Shown: piece after piece, positions 9,550-17,495 of the stretch
Layout: every line of letters starts with the position of its first letter
Numbering within the stretch: position 1 is the first letter of the stretch
NCBI RefSeq assembly: GCF_012726205.1
Contig: NZ_JAASAE010000010.1
Location: forward strand, 91,421 to 155,420
DNA: 64,000 bases
Reading direction: 5' to 3'
Source of the DNA: Rhodococcus sp. HNM0569
GTDB lineage: Bacteria; Actinomycetota; Actinomycetes; Mycobacteriales; Mycobacteriaceae
Program-made: the position numbers and the translations under genes
The notes under the pieces: generated by a model
Told to the model about the DNA's origin: nothing
What the model saw: the letters and a program-made list of their open reading frames with translations, nothing else
Databases searched by the model: none

Positions 9550-11016
9550 TCAGCGGGTGGGCGCGGCGACCTGAGTGAATCGGTTCGGAATTGCCAGTGC
9601 TGCAACAAGTCCGACGAGGGCGACGCCCGCGGTCACGAGGAAGCCGAGCATGATTCCCGTCTCCGAGTAGAGGGTTGATCCCTCTACCGTGACCGCGATG
9701 TGCGAGTTGAGTACCGCGAACACGATGACCGGCAGGATCGCCGGGAAGAGATTGCCCGTGGTCGACGCGATGGCGCCCGTCGTGGCTTGCAGCTCCGGCT
9801 TGACCGCGGCGATCAACAGGTTGGGTGTCGCCGCGTACCCCATGCCGCCGCCGAAACCGATGACGGCAGCGAACAGGATGACCGGGATTCGGGAATCGTG
9901 TGAGACGGCGAGTGCGAGGCAGCCGACCGTCATACCCACGAGGCCCACGACCATGAGCTTCTTCGCTGCCACGCGGCCGACGATCGCGCCGACCAGGATC
10001 CCGCCGACGAATGTGGTGATCGCCTGTGGCGCTTGGAAAGCCGCGTACCCGGTGGCATCGACGCCGAAACCGTAACCGAGCCCCATCTCGCCGGGTGTCA
10101 TCGCCATCATCGGCAGCAGGACGGTGAACGCGGCGATCACCGCCCAGCACATCCCGGAGCTGATCGCGGTCATCGCGACGGGCCTCATCTTCAGCAGTGC
10201 CAGATCGATCAGGGGATCGCGGGTGCGCTTGGCCTGGAACCACCATGCGACGAGGAACGCGAGGCCGCCGACGATGTACGCGAGGGTCGAAGGCGCCGTC
10301 CAGCCCCAGTTCGGGCCGAGGCTCACACCGATCAGGACGCCGGCGAGGCCGAGGCCGAGCAGGAGCGCGCCGACGAGGTCGATGCGCGAACGCAGCCTGA
10401 CCGGGGACTCCTCGGTGGTGAAGCGGATCAGTACGGTGAGGAGGGAGAGCGTGATCACGAAGAACCAGAAGATGCTGCGGAAACCGAAGTTGTCGACGAG
10501 CCAGCCGGTCAGGAACGGCGACGGCACTGCGATCAAGCCCATACCGGTCGTGGACAGGCTCACGGCCATCGCGATCGTCCGGGGCGGGTACACGTCGCGG
10601 ATGAGCGAGTACACGAGGAACAGGCACGGGCTGAGCAGACCGGTGAGTGACCAGCCCATCAGCAGGATCGCGAAGTTCGGTGCCAGCGCCGAGATCAGCG
10701 CGCCGACGGCGGACAGGCCGACACACCACAGCAGCAGCAGGCGTTTGCCGTAGGTGTCGGCGAGCTTGCCGAGCAACGGGGACGCGACCGAACCGACGAG
10801 CAGGAATGCGGTGACGAGCCAGACGCCCTGGTTGGTATGGAAGTGCGCCGACAACTCCGGCAGCGCGATCGATACCATCAGATAGCTGCACGAGAGCATC
10901 TCGAGCACGAGCACCATCGAGACGAAGGAGACGAGCAGGCGCGGGCTCCATCCGCCGTCACGCTCGCGCGTGTCGACGGGTGGAGCGGTGCTGCCGCCGT
11001 GAAGAACAGAATCCAT
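9550..11016 (-). CDS. MFS transporter, DHA2/EmrB-like drug-proton antiporter family
   Basis: A 488-residue integral membrane protein with about 14 hydrophobic segments. Early motifs resemble MFS motif A and its neighbours (LGKLADTYGKR near residues 81-91) and a proline/glycine-rich motif C-like segment, as in the 14-TMS DHA2 group. It lies 87 nt downstream of the DAO-family oxidoreductase on the same strand, preceded by AAAGG, so the two are probably cotranscribed. The export substrate cannot be read from the sequence; a product or substrate of the neighbouring oxidoreductase is one possibility. Confidence 0.85.
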   Translation of the reverse strand: MDSVLHGGSTAPPVDTRERDGGWSPRLLVSFVSMVLVLEMLSCSYLMVSIALPELSAHFHTNQGVWLVTAFLLVGSVASPLLGKLADTYGKRLLLLWCVGLSAVGALISALAPNFAILLMGWSLTGLLSPCLFLVYSLIRDVYPPRTIAMAVSLSTTGMGLIAVPSPFLTGWLVDNFGFRSIFWFFVITLSLLTVLIRFTTEESPVRLRSRIDLVGALLLGLGLAGVLIGVSLGPNWGWTAPSTLAYIVGGLAFLVAWWFQAKRTRDPLIDLALLKMRPVAMTAISSGMCWAVIAAFTVLLPMMAMTPGEMGLGYGFGVDATGYAAFQAPQAITTFVGGILVGAIVGRVAAKKLMVVGLVGMTVGCLALAVSHDSRIPVILFAAVIGFGGGMGYAATPNLLIAAVKPELQATTGAIASTTGNLFPAILPVIVFAVLNSHIAVTVEGSTLYSETGIMLGFLVTAGVALVGLVAALAIPNRFTQVAAPTR

Positions 11017-11103
11017 GATCAGGCCTTTCGGAGAAACCTGGTGGGGGGGAAGGGATCTGTCGAGCGGTGCAGGAGAGATCGAGCGGTGGGGCAGTGTGCC
11101 GGG

Positions 11104-12360
11104 TCAGGATCCGAGGAGGGCTTCCTGGATTTCCGGGCTCGTGGGGACGGCCGCGGACGAGTCTGCGAATCGGAAGACCTCGTGCGGAAGGCCGTCGCGC
11201 CAGCGCCCGGTGAGCGTGTACTCGGCGGCGAGGCGACCGATCTCGTCGGCGGCCATGGCGCCGCGCTCGCCTTCGATCACGACCGTGACGCGCTCGGACG
11301 CGCGGTCGAGATAGGGCAGGCCCGTGGGAGTTTCGCACACCATGCACGGACGTGTGTGCGCCTCACCGAACGTCTGTCCTGGCATCAGTTCACCCAGCAG
11401 CGCGCGGGTCTCGTCGATATCTCGTGCGCGGCCACCCGTACGCACCCACGCCGCGATGTCACTCGTGTTGTCGAGCGGATTGGCGAGCAGGCTGCTGCCG
11501 GAAACCTTGACGTACCAACGGCCGTCGGGATAACGCAGGGGAGACATCACGATGCCGCCGAAGTCGCCCTCGCCGCCCGTCACCCGCATGTACATCATCG
11601 CGGGCATGTCGACCTCGTCGGGATCGGGCACCTCGACGAGTACGACGGTCGCGCCGTAGGTCGTCATCGGAATCGGCCGGTCCAGCAGGCCCACCGCGTT
11701 GGTGGCCGCACCGGTGGCCAGCACCGCATAGTCGGCGACCCACGAACTACCCGACTTCGACGTGATCGAGACGGCGTCGGACGTCTCGGTGAGGTCGGTG
11801 ATCTCGTCGCGCACGAGGGTGGCCCCTCCCGCGACCGCGGCCGTCAACTCGGCGCGGACGAGTTCGCGCGGATTGAGGATGAGGGCGTCGCGCTGCAGGA
11901 GACCCACGTGGCCGGGCGCGAACCGCAGGTGCGGGTACTCGCGCCGCAGGTCGTCCTCGTCGAGGGATTCGACCGGCACGCCGAGATCCTCGGCATTGCG
12001 GAGCAGCCGACCGCGGTCGAACCATTCGGGTTCGTCGCGACGGCCGGACGTGTCCGGAAGCACGGTGAGCGACTCGGTGGGTTTGGTGAACACGACGCCC
12101 GAACGGGCCGACAGGTCGTCGAAGCGTCGGATCGAGCGAGTTGCGAGCAGCGTCGTGACCAGCGGAACCTCGAGTACGTGTGCCAGGCGGCCCTGGTCGT
12201 AGTAGCCGGCCCACACGCCCTGGTGGTCGTCGAATCGGGCGGGCTCGTCCGGCCCGACGACGACGACCGACGCGCCCTGGTCCGCGAGGTGGCGCGCGGT
12301 GGCGGCGCCCAGCGGGCCTGCGCCGAGGACGGCGACGTCGAAACGGGACTGATCGTGCAC
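11104..12360 (-). CDS. FAD-dependent oxidoreductase, DAO family
   Basis: A 418-residue flavoprotein with the dinucleotide-binding motif GAGPLG at residues 13-18 and the DAO-fold layout seen in D-amino-acid oxidase, sarcosine oxidase and glycine oxidase relatives. The GTG at 12360 is chosen because AAGGAGAT lies just before it; an upstream in-frame ATG (12474) would add a non-homologous, Arg-rich extension. The substrate is unknown. Residues 40-60 (ARFDDHQGVW) look substrate-specific. It is divergent from a TetR gene with a candidate operator between them, which suggests substrate- or product-responsive control. Confidence 0.8.
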   Translation of the reverse strand: MHDQSRFDVAVLGAGPLGAATARHLADQGASVVVVGPDEPARFDDHQGVWAGYYDQGRLAHVLEVPLVTTLLATRSIRRFDDLSARSGVVFTKPTESLTVLPDTSGRRDEPEWFDRGRLLRNAEDLGVPVESLDEDDLRREYPHLRFAPGHVGLLQRDALILNPRELVRAELTAAVAGGATLVRDEITDLTETSDAVSITSKSGSSWVADYAVLATGAATNAVGLLDRPIPMTTYGATVVLVEVPDPDEVDMPAMMYMRVTGGEGDFGGIVMSPLRYPDGRWYVKVSGSSLLANPLDNTSDIAAWVRTGGRARDIDETRALLGELMPGQTFGEAHTRPCMVCETPTGLPYLDRASERVTVVIEGERGAMAADEIGRLAAEYTLTGRWRDGLPHEVFRFADSSAAVPTSPEIQEALLGS

Positions 12361-12452
12361 GGGGATCTCCTTCGTTCGCCACCGTCCGGCTTTGCTCTCG
12401 CGCGGTAGGCGCGTGTGACGCTCTGGCACAGTGGGTTCATCGGTGAATGAGT

Positions 12453-12499
12453 TGTGTGACGTGACGCACATCATGAAGCGGTGCCACCACTAAAGTCAA
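12453..12499 (-). promoter_or_regulatory. Promoter and candidate TetR operator for the oxidoreductase-MFS operon
   Basis: On the minus strand, -35 TTGACT (12499-12494), an 18-nt spacer and -10 CATGAT (12475-12470). An interrupted palindrome, TGTGTGACGTGACGCACA (12453-12470), overlaps the -10 end and the expected transcription start. It is a plausible site for the divergent TetR regulator. Twelve of its 18 positions are symmetrical. Confidence 0.5.
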
Positions 12500-12541
12500 C
12501 AGTGTGTGTCGTTAAGTCCGGATTTCGAAGGGAACATCGAC

Positions 12542-13207
12542 GTGAACAACCCAGCGGCCGACGCGCGCACGCACGGCGAAGCCGATCCCACCGCTCCTGC
12601 CGCGACGTCGCGCGAGCGCGTCCGCACAGGCGGGCGCAGCGAGGAGGTGCGCCGCGCAGTGGGCGACGCCTGTCTGGCATTCCTCGCCGAGGGGCGCATC
12701 GCATTCACGACGGTCGAACTGGCCGAACGCGCGGGCGTGAGCCGCAAGACGATCTACCGATGGTGGCCCACGCACGACGACGTGCTCGTCGAAGGACTGT
12801 CACGGCACGTGCGGAGCGTCGCCGTGCCCGACACCGGCAGCTGGCACAGCGACGTCCACGAGTTCGCGCACCGCATAGCGACCTATGCCGCCGACCCCGT
12901 CGAGGTCGCCACGGCAGCCGTCATGGCGAGCCGCCGTCACCCGGACTTCGGCCGCATCGTGCTCGAGCAGTACGGGCCCGTGCAGGCGGCGTGGCGGGGC
13001 ATGGTCGAGCGTGCCGTGGCCCGGGGGGACGCCAACGCCGAACACACCTCGGAGGCGATCGTCAACGCGCTCGTCGCGCCGCTCTTTCTCGCACCGTTGA
13101 TGATGGGGCGTAAGGCGAGCGACGAGGAGATCGACCGCACCGTGGCAATCGTGCTCGCCGCGACGCGCGTGGACGTGTCAGGCGGCGCCGGCGGCGACCA
13201 CGCCTGA
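12542..13207 (+). CDS. TetR/AcrR family transcriptional regulator
   Basis: A 221-residue regulator starting at GTG 12542 after AAGGGA (12528-12533); an upstream in-frame GTG (12506) lacks a good site. After a 35-residue disordered N-terminus comes the TetR helix-turn-helix (FTTVELAERAGVSRKTIYRWW). The C-terminal ligand-binding region resembles the TetR_C_11-type domain. It is divergent from the oxidoreductase/MFS operon and probably represses it. Its last 30 bases overlap the convergent sirtuin gene. Confidence 0.9.
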   Translation: MNNPAADARTHGEADPTAPAATSRERVRTGGRSEEVRRAVGDACLAFLAEGRIAFTTVELAERAGVSRKTIYRWWPTHDDVLVEGLSRHVRSVAVPDTGSWHSDVHEFAHRIATYAADPVEVATAAVMASRRHPDFGRIVLEQYGPVQAAWRGMVERAVARGDANAEHTSEAIVNALVAPLFLAPLMMGRKASDEEIDRTVAIVLAATRVDVSGGAGGDHA

Positions 13208-14026
13208 AGTGCCGTCCGCGAGCGCGCGCAGTGCGTCCGAGCAGTCCGCATGCAGGGTGAGCGTGGCGAGCGCGTCGCCGCGCGTGGCACCGCGATTGAC
13301 GATCGCGATCGGCTTGCCGTCGCGGTGTGCGCGTCGGACGAAGCGCAGCCCCGACATCACCGTGAGGGACGAGCCCACCACGAGGAGCGCGTCGGCGTCG
13401 TCGACGGCGGCGTAGGCGGCCTCGACACGCGGCTTCGGTACCGACTCGCCGAAGTACACGATGTCGGGTTTGAGCATGCCACCGCAGGCCGGGCAGTCGA
13501 TCATGCGGAACGGCACCGAGTCGGGCACGACGGCATCTGCGTCGGGTGCCACCTCGATCGCACCCTCACCCCGAACCTCCTGTGCGAAACCGGGGTTCGC
13601 GTCCTCGAGCAGATCGGCGAGAGTGAGTCGCGACATCCGCACGTCGCATTCCAGGCAGCGCACCTGTGCGTACGTCCCGTGCAGATCGATCACCCTGCGG
13701 CTGCGCGCCTTGGTGTGCAGCAGGTCGACGTTCTGGGTGACGACGGCGGTGACGACGCCCGCCGATTCGAGTTCGGCCAGCGCGCGATGACCGTCGTTGG
13801 GCTGCGCTGCGTCCATGTGCCGCCAGCCGAGATGATTGCGCGCCCAGTACCGGCGCCGGAATGCGGGGTCGCCGACGAACTGCTGGTATGTCATGGGGTT
13901 GCGTGGGGGAGAGTCCGGGCCGCGGTAATCGGGGATGCCGGATGCCGTGGAGATGCCTGCTCCGGTGAGCACGCACACACGACGCCCGCGCAGCAACCGC
14001 ACCAGCTCGTCGAACACGATCTCCAC
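13178..14026 (-). CDS. Sir2 family NAD-dependent protein deacylase
   Basis: Removes acyl groups from lysine using NAD. The 282-residue protein has GAGIS (22-26), TQN (97-99), the catalytic His in DLHG (116) and four zinc cysteines (CLEC at 124-127, CPAC at 178-181). It begins 24 nt after the hydroxyacid dehydrogenase stop on the same strand. Its end overlaps the convergent TetR gene by 30 bp. It is the last gene of what looks like an ectABC-dehydrogenase-sirtuin transcription unit. The substrate proteins are unknown. Confidence 0.93.
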   Translation of the reverse strand: MEIVFDELVRLLRGRRVCVLTGAGISTASGIPDYRGPDSPPRNPMTYQQFVGDPAFRRRYWARNHLGWRHMDAAQPNDGHRALAELESAGVVTAVVTQNVDLLHTKARSRRVIDLHGTYAQVRCLECDVRMSRLTLADLLEDANPGFAQEVRGEGAIEVAPDADAVVPDSVPFRMIDCPACGGMLKPDIVYFGESVPKPRVEAAYAAVDDADALLVVGSSLTVMSGLRFVRRAHRDGKPIAIVNRGATRGDALATLTLHADCSDALRALADGTSGVVAAGAA

Positions 14027-14050
14027 GATACCGACGTGGGCGACAGGGCG

Positions 14051-14986
14051 TCAGTATCCAGCGACAGGGTCGATGCGAGCGCTGAGTTCGTCGCCGTGCA
14101 CGAAGTGCGCGACATTGCGCGCGACGAAGTCGGCGTAGGCGCGGCTGTGCATCGCGGGCGGATTCGCGACGTGCGGGGTGACGATCGCGTTGGGCAGCGA
14201 CCACAGCGGGTGGTCGTCGGGCAGCGGCTCGGGGTCGGTGACGTCGAGACCGGCGCCGCCGATGGTGCCTGCGGCGAGCGCGTCGACCAGTGCGTTCGTG
14301 TCGACGAGGGGACCGCGGGCGATGTTGACGACCCACGAGGTGGGCTTCAGGGAGTCCAGCGCGTGCGCGTTCACGATGTGGTGCGTCGCGGTGGTGGCGG
14401 GAGCGGCCACCACCACGTGGTCGACGCGCGGCCAGAGTTCGTCGATGCGGGACGTGGGCAGCGTCTCCAGTGCGCCGGGAACCGGCGAACCGGATCGATT
14501 GACTGCCACGACGTCGGCGCCGAGGGCCGCCAGCAACGGAATCAGGGCGCGGCCGATGCCGCCCGCGCCGACGATGCCGACCGTACTGCCTCGAAGGGTG
14601 TGCACGCTGTCGACGACGGCGGGATCGGAGTTCCATGACGTCGCCGCGAAGTGGGTCGGCAAGGCCCGGACACCCGCGAGCAGGAGGGTGAGTGCGTGCT
14701 CGGCCACCTGTGGTGCATACACGCCCGCCGCCGACGTCCACGTCGCATGCGTGTCCTGGGGGATGAGCCCCGCTGCGAACCAACGCTCGACCCCGGCCGA
14801 GGGCAACTGCACCCATTCGACGTGCCGGGGGAGCGGGTCGGGAAAACCGTCCGGCCCGCCGCGCCACACGAGGGCGCGTGCAGAATCGAGCGGAGACAAC
14901 GAAGCCCCGCCCCGGAGTACAGCTTCTTCGAGCTGTGCATCCGGGACGGGGCCCACCGCGACCAGCGCGGCATCGCGTTCTGCCAC
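14051..14986 (-). CDS. D-isomer-specific 2-hydroxyacid dehydrogenase
   Basis: NAD(P)-dependent reduction of a 2-oxoacid. The 311-residue protein has the Rossmann motif GIVGAGGIG (137-145) and the catalytic triad Arg224 (NIARGP), Glu253 (DPEPL) and His272 (TPHVANPP). The GTG start lies 10 nt after the ectC stop, so it is likely translated from the ectoine mRNA. The substrate cannot be assigned. Phosphoglycerate dehydrogenase proper is unlikely because the C-terminal ASB/ACT domains are absent. Confidence 0.88.
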   Translation of the reverse strand: MAERDAALVAVGPVPDAQLEEAVLRGGASLSPLDSARALVWRGGPDGFPDPLPRHVEWVQLPSAGVERWFAAGLIPQDTHATWTSAAGVYAPQVAEHALTLLLAGVRALPTHFAATSWNSDPAVVDSVHTLRGSTVGIVGAGGIGRALIPLLAALGADVVAVNRSGSPVPGALETLPTSRIDELWPRVDHVVVAAPATTATHHIVNAHALDSLKPTSWVVNIARGPLVDTNALVDALAAGTIGGAGLDVTDPEPLPDDHPLWSLPNAIVTPHVANPPAMHSRAYADFVARNVAHFVHGDELSARIDPVAGY

Positions 14987-14996
14987 GAGTGCGAGG

Positions 14997-15395
14997 CTAC
15001 GCCGGCGACTCGATCAGGGGGTAGACGCCGTTCTCGTCGTGCACCTCGCGGCCCGTGACCGGCGGGTTGAACACGCACAGCATGCGCATCTGGGTGTCCG
15101 GCTCGACCTTGTGCTTCTCGTGGCCGTTGAGCAGGTACATCGTGCCCGGAGCCAGGTCGTAGACCTTGTCGTTGGTGAGGTCGGTCAGTTTGCCGGTGCC
15201 CTCGACGAGCCACACGGCCTCGACGTGGTTCGCGTAGTGGAAGATGTTGACCGAGCCGGCTTTGATGGTGGTCTCGTGGAAGGAGAAGCCGACCTTGTCG
15301 CCACCGAGGACGATGCGCTTGCTGCGCCAGTTGCCGTCCTCGCTCGTGATGTCGCGATCGGTATCGGTGATTTCGTCGGTCGTACGAACGATCAT
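14997..15395 (-). CDS. ectC: L-ectoine synthase
   Basis: Cyclises N-gamma-acetyl-diaminobutyrate to the compatible solute ectoine. The 132-residue cupin has the family N-terminus MIVRTTDEI and the motifs FHYANHVEAVW and LLNGHEKH. It lies 131 nt downstream of ectB, with a strong hairpin in between. No ectoine hydroxylase (ectD) follows, which is where it often lies; a 2-hydroxyacid dehydrogenase takes that place. Confidence 0.97.
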   Translation of the reverse strand: MIVRTTDEITDTDRDITSEDGNWRSKRIVLGGDKVGFSFHETTIKAGSVNIFHYANHVEAVWLVEGTGKLTDLTNDKVYDLAPGTMYLLNGHEKHKVEPDTQMRMLCVFNPPVTGREVHDENGVYPLIESPA

Positions 15396-15473
15396 GTCCG
15401 GTGATGCCTTTCTCTACTAACGGGGCAGCGTATCGCTGCATACGCAGGCCGGTGTCCGGCACTGCCACACACG

Positions 15474-15503
15474 GCGGCGGCCGGCCCAACGGCCGGCCGC
15501 CGC
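15474..15503 (-). promoter_or_regulatory. Intercistronic hairpin between ectB and ectC
   Basis: A perfect 13-bp stem (15474-15486 with 15491-15503) and loop CAAC; a second 6-bp hairpin (GCGTAT/ATACGC) lies just downstream at about 15427-15446. No T-run follows on the minus strand. It may adjust ectB:ectC stoichiometry by mRNA processing or partial termination rather than stop transcription. Confidence 0.55.
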
Positions 15504-15526
15504 GCTCGATCGTGTGCGAAAAGTGA

Positions 15527-16792
15527 TCAGCTGCAGACCTTTTCGGTTGCGCTGGTGAGAATGCGCAGGCCCTGGTCGAGCTCGTCGTTCGTGACCGTCA
15601 GCGGCGGAAGCAGTTTCACCACTTCGTCCGACGGACCCGACGTCTCGGCGAGCAGGCCCTCGTCGAACGCGAGTTTGCAGACCTTGCCCGCGTTCTCGGC
15701 GTCGTCGAACACCAGGCCCTGCACCAGGCCGCGGCCGCGCGTGCTGACGCCGTCGAACTTGTCGGCGAGCTTGGTGAAGGCGTTCGAGATCGTCTCGCCC
15801 TTCGCGAGGGTCTCCTCGGGCAGCGTGCTGCCTGCGCCCCAGTACTCCTGGATCGCGGCGGTGGCCGTGACGAATGCGGGGTTGTTGCCACGGAAGGTGC
15901 CGTTGTGCTCGCCCGGGCCCCACACGTCGAGCTCACGCTTGAACATCGTCAGCGCCATCGGAAGGCCGTATCCGCCGATCGACTTCGACAGGGTGACGAT
16001 GTCGGGCTGGATGCCGGCGATCTCGAAGGAGAAGAACGGACCGGTGCGGCCGCAGCCCATCTGGACGTCGTCGACGATCAGCAGGATCTCGCGACGTGCA
16101 CACAGGTCGGCGAGCGCCCGAAGCCATTCGGCGCGTGCGACATTGACGCCGCCTTCGCCCTGGACGGTCTCGACGATGACGGCCGCGGGACGGTTCAGGC
16201 CACTGCCGGAGTCGTCGAGCACGCGCTCGAACCACTGGAAGTCCTCGGTGACGCCGCCGAAGTAGTTGTCGAACGGCATCGGGGTGGCGTGGACGAGTGG
16301 AACACCGGCGCCCGCGCGCTTCATCGAGTTGCCGGTGACCGACAATGCACCGAGCGTCATGCCGTGGAATGCATTGGTGAAGTTGATGATCGACTCGCGG
16401 CCGGTCACCTTGCGGGCCAGCTTGAGTGCGGCCTCGACGGCGTTCGTGCCCGTCGGGCCGGGGAACTGCACCTTGTAGTCGAGGTTGCGGGGCTCGAGGA
16501 TGTTGTGCTGGATGGTCTCGAGCAGTTCACGCTTGGCGACCGTGTTCATGTCGAGGCCGTGCGTGATCCCGTCGCCGACGATGTAGTCGACGAGAGCCTT
16601 CTTGAGAATCGGGTTGTTGTGCCCGTAGTTCAGAGCGCCTGCGCCCGCGAAGAAGTCGAGGTACTCGCGACCGTTCTCGTCGCGGATCCAGGAGCCCGAC
16701 GCGGTGGTGAAGGTCGCGGGCCATCCGCGGCTGTAGCTGCGGACTTCGGACTCGAGATGCTCGAAAATTGCGGTTTTGTCAGCTTCAGGCAT
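15527..16792 (-). CDS. ectB: Diaminobutyrate-2-oxoglutarate transaminase (ectoine pathway)
   Basis: PLP enzyme that converts aspartate-4-semialdehyde to L-2,4-diaminobutyrate. The 421-residue length is standard. The PLP lysine lies in VTLSKSIGGYG and the cofactor-binding region in the glycine-rich GPTGTNAVE. The start is ATG 16792, with GGAGGA (16801-16806) 8 nt upstream; the longer open frame upstream overlaps ectA and is not coding. It lies 25 nt after ectA. Confidence 0.97.
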   Translation of the reverse strand: MPEADKTAIFEHLESEVRSYSRGWPATFTTASGSWIRDENGREYLDFFAGAGALNYGHNNPILKKALVDYIVGDGITHGLDMNTVAKRELLETIQHNILEPRNLDYKVQFPGPTGTNAVEAALKLARKVTGRESIINFTNAFHGMTLGALSVTGNSMKRAGAGVPLVHATPMPFDNYFGGVTEDFQWFERVLDDSGSGLNRPAAVIVETVQGEGGVNVARAEWLRALADLCARREILLIVDDVQMGCGRTGPFFSFEIAGIQPDIVTLSKSIGGYGLPMALTMFKRELDVWGPGEHNGTFRGNNPAFVTATAAIQEYWGAGSTLPEETLAKGETISNAFTKLADKFDGVSTRGRGLVQGLVFDDAENAGKVCKLAFDEGLLAETSGPSDEVVKLLPPLTVTNDELDQGLRILTSATEKVCS

Positions 16793-16817
16793 GACTGTAT
16801 TCCTCCGTGGGTGGGAT

Positions 16818-17369
16818 TCACCCGATCGTGTACAGATCTTCTGCTTCGTGGCTGTCAGGAAAATCGTTGGGCGAGAACAGCTCTTGTTTCGTGATCGACG
16901 TATTCCGATCGCGTGCGACACCGGTGAACAGGGCGATGGACGCCGTGTTGTCGGGGCTGATCGTGGTTTCGAGTCGGTCGACCCCTTCCGGCGCAAGGCG
17001 ATCGAGCAGTGCATGGAGCATGCGTCCTGCGATGCGCTTGCCGCGCTGGTCGGCGTCGACGGCAACCTGCCACACCATCACGGTGTTCGGCGCGTCCTGA
17101 CGCCGGTACCCGGTGACGAATCCGACCGGGCGATCGTCGACTGTCGCGACGATCGAGGTAGTCGCGAAATCGCGACACCACAACACGTATGCGTAGCTCG
17201 AGTTGAGGTCGAGTACGTCGGTGTTCTTGGCGATCTCCCAGAGCCGGACTCCGTCAGCGATCTGTGGACAACGAAACAACACCGCGTCCGGCGCGGTGGT
17301 CGGGATCGTGCTTTCTTTTCCTGGCCTCATCGGAAACTCGAACGTAACAAGCATCCCGGCCGATTTCAT
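16818..17369 (-). CDS. ectA: L-2,4-diaminobutyrate N-gamma-acetyltransferase
   Basis: GNAT-family acetyltransferase for the second ectoine step. ATG 17369 gives 183 residues, which fits the family, with GGGTGG 5 nt upstream. A GTG at 17447 would extend it by 26 residues without a ribosome binding site. The core motif VDADQRGKRIAGRML is the acetyl-CoA-binding motif A. It is the first gene of ectABC, downstream of recQ on the same strand after a 126-nt gap that holds a palindrome. Confidence 0.93.
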   Translation of the reverse strand: MKSAGMLVTFEFPMRPGKESTIPTTAPDAVLFRCPQIADGVRLWEIAKNTDVLDLNSSYAYVLWCRDFATTSIVATVDDRPVGFVTGYRRQDAPNTVMVWQVAVDADQRGKRIAGRMLHALLDRLAPEGVDRLETTISPDNTASIALFTGVARDRNTSITKQELFSPNDFPDSHEAEDLYTIG

Positions 17370-17443
17370 GAGGCCACCCGAAATCGGACACCGGAACCCC
17401 GGGAGCGCCCCAGGTGAGACGGTGTTTGTGAGGCCCGTCACAA

Positions 17444-17456
17444 TCACGTAACGTGA
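17444..17456. promoter_or_regulatory. Palindrome upstream of ectA
   Basis: TCACGTAACGTGA is a perfect 6-1-6 palindrome located 75 bp upstream of the chosen ectA start and 40 bp after the recQ stop. Position and symmetry fit an operator for a dimeric regulator of ectABC. No regulator gene (for example the MarR-type ectR) adjoins. Confidence 0.45.
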
Positions 17457-17495
17457 CGCGACTTTTCGGCGACGATGCGGTGCATCGCGGGCGCC

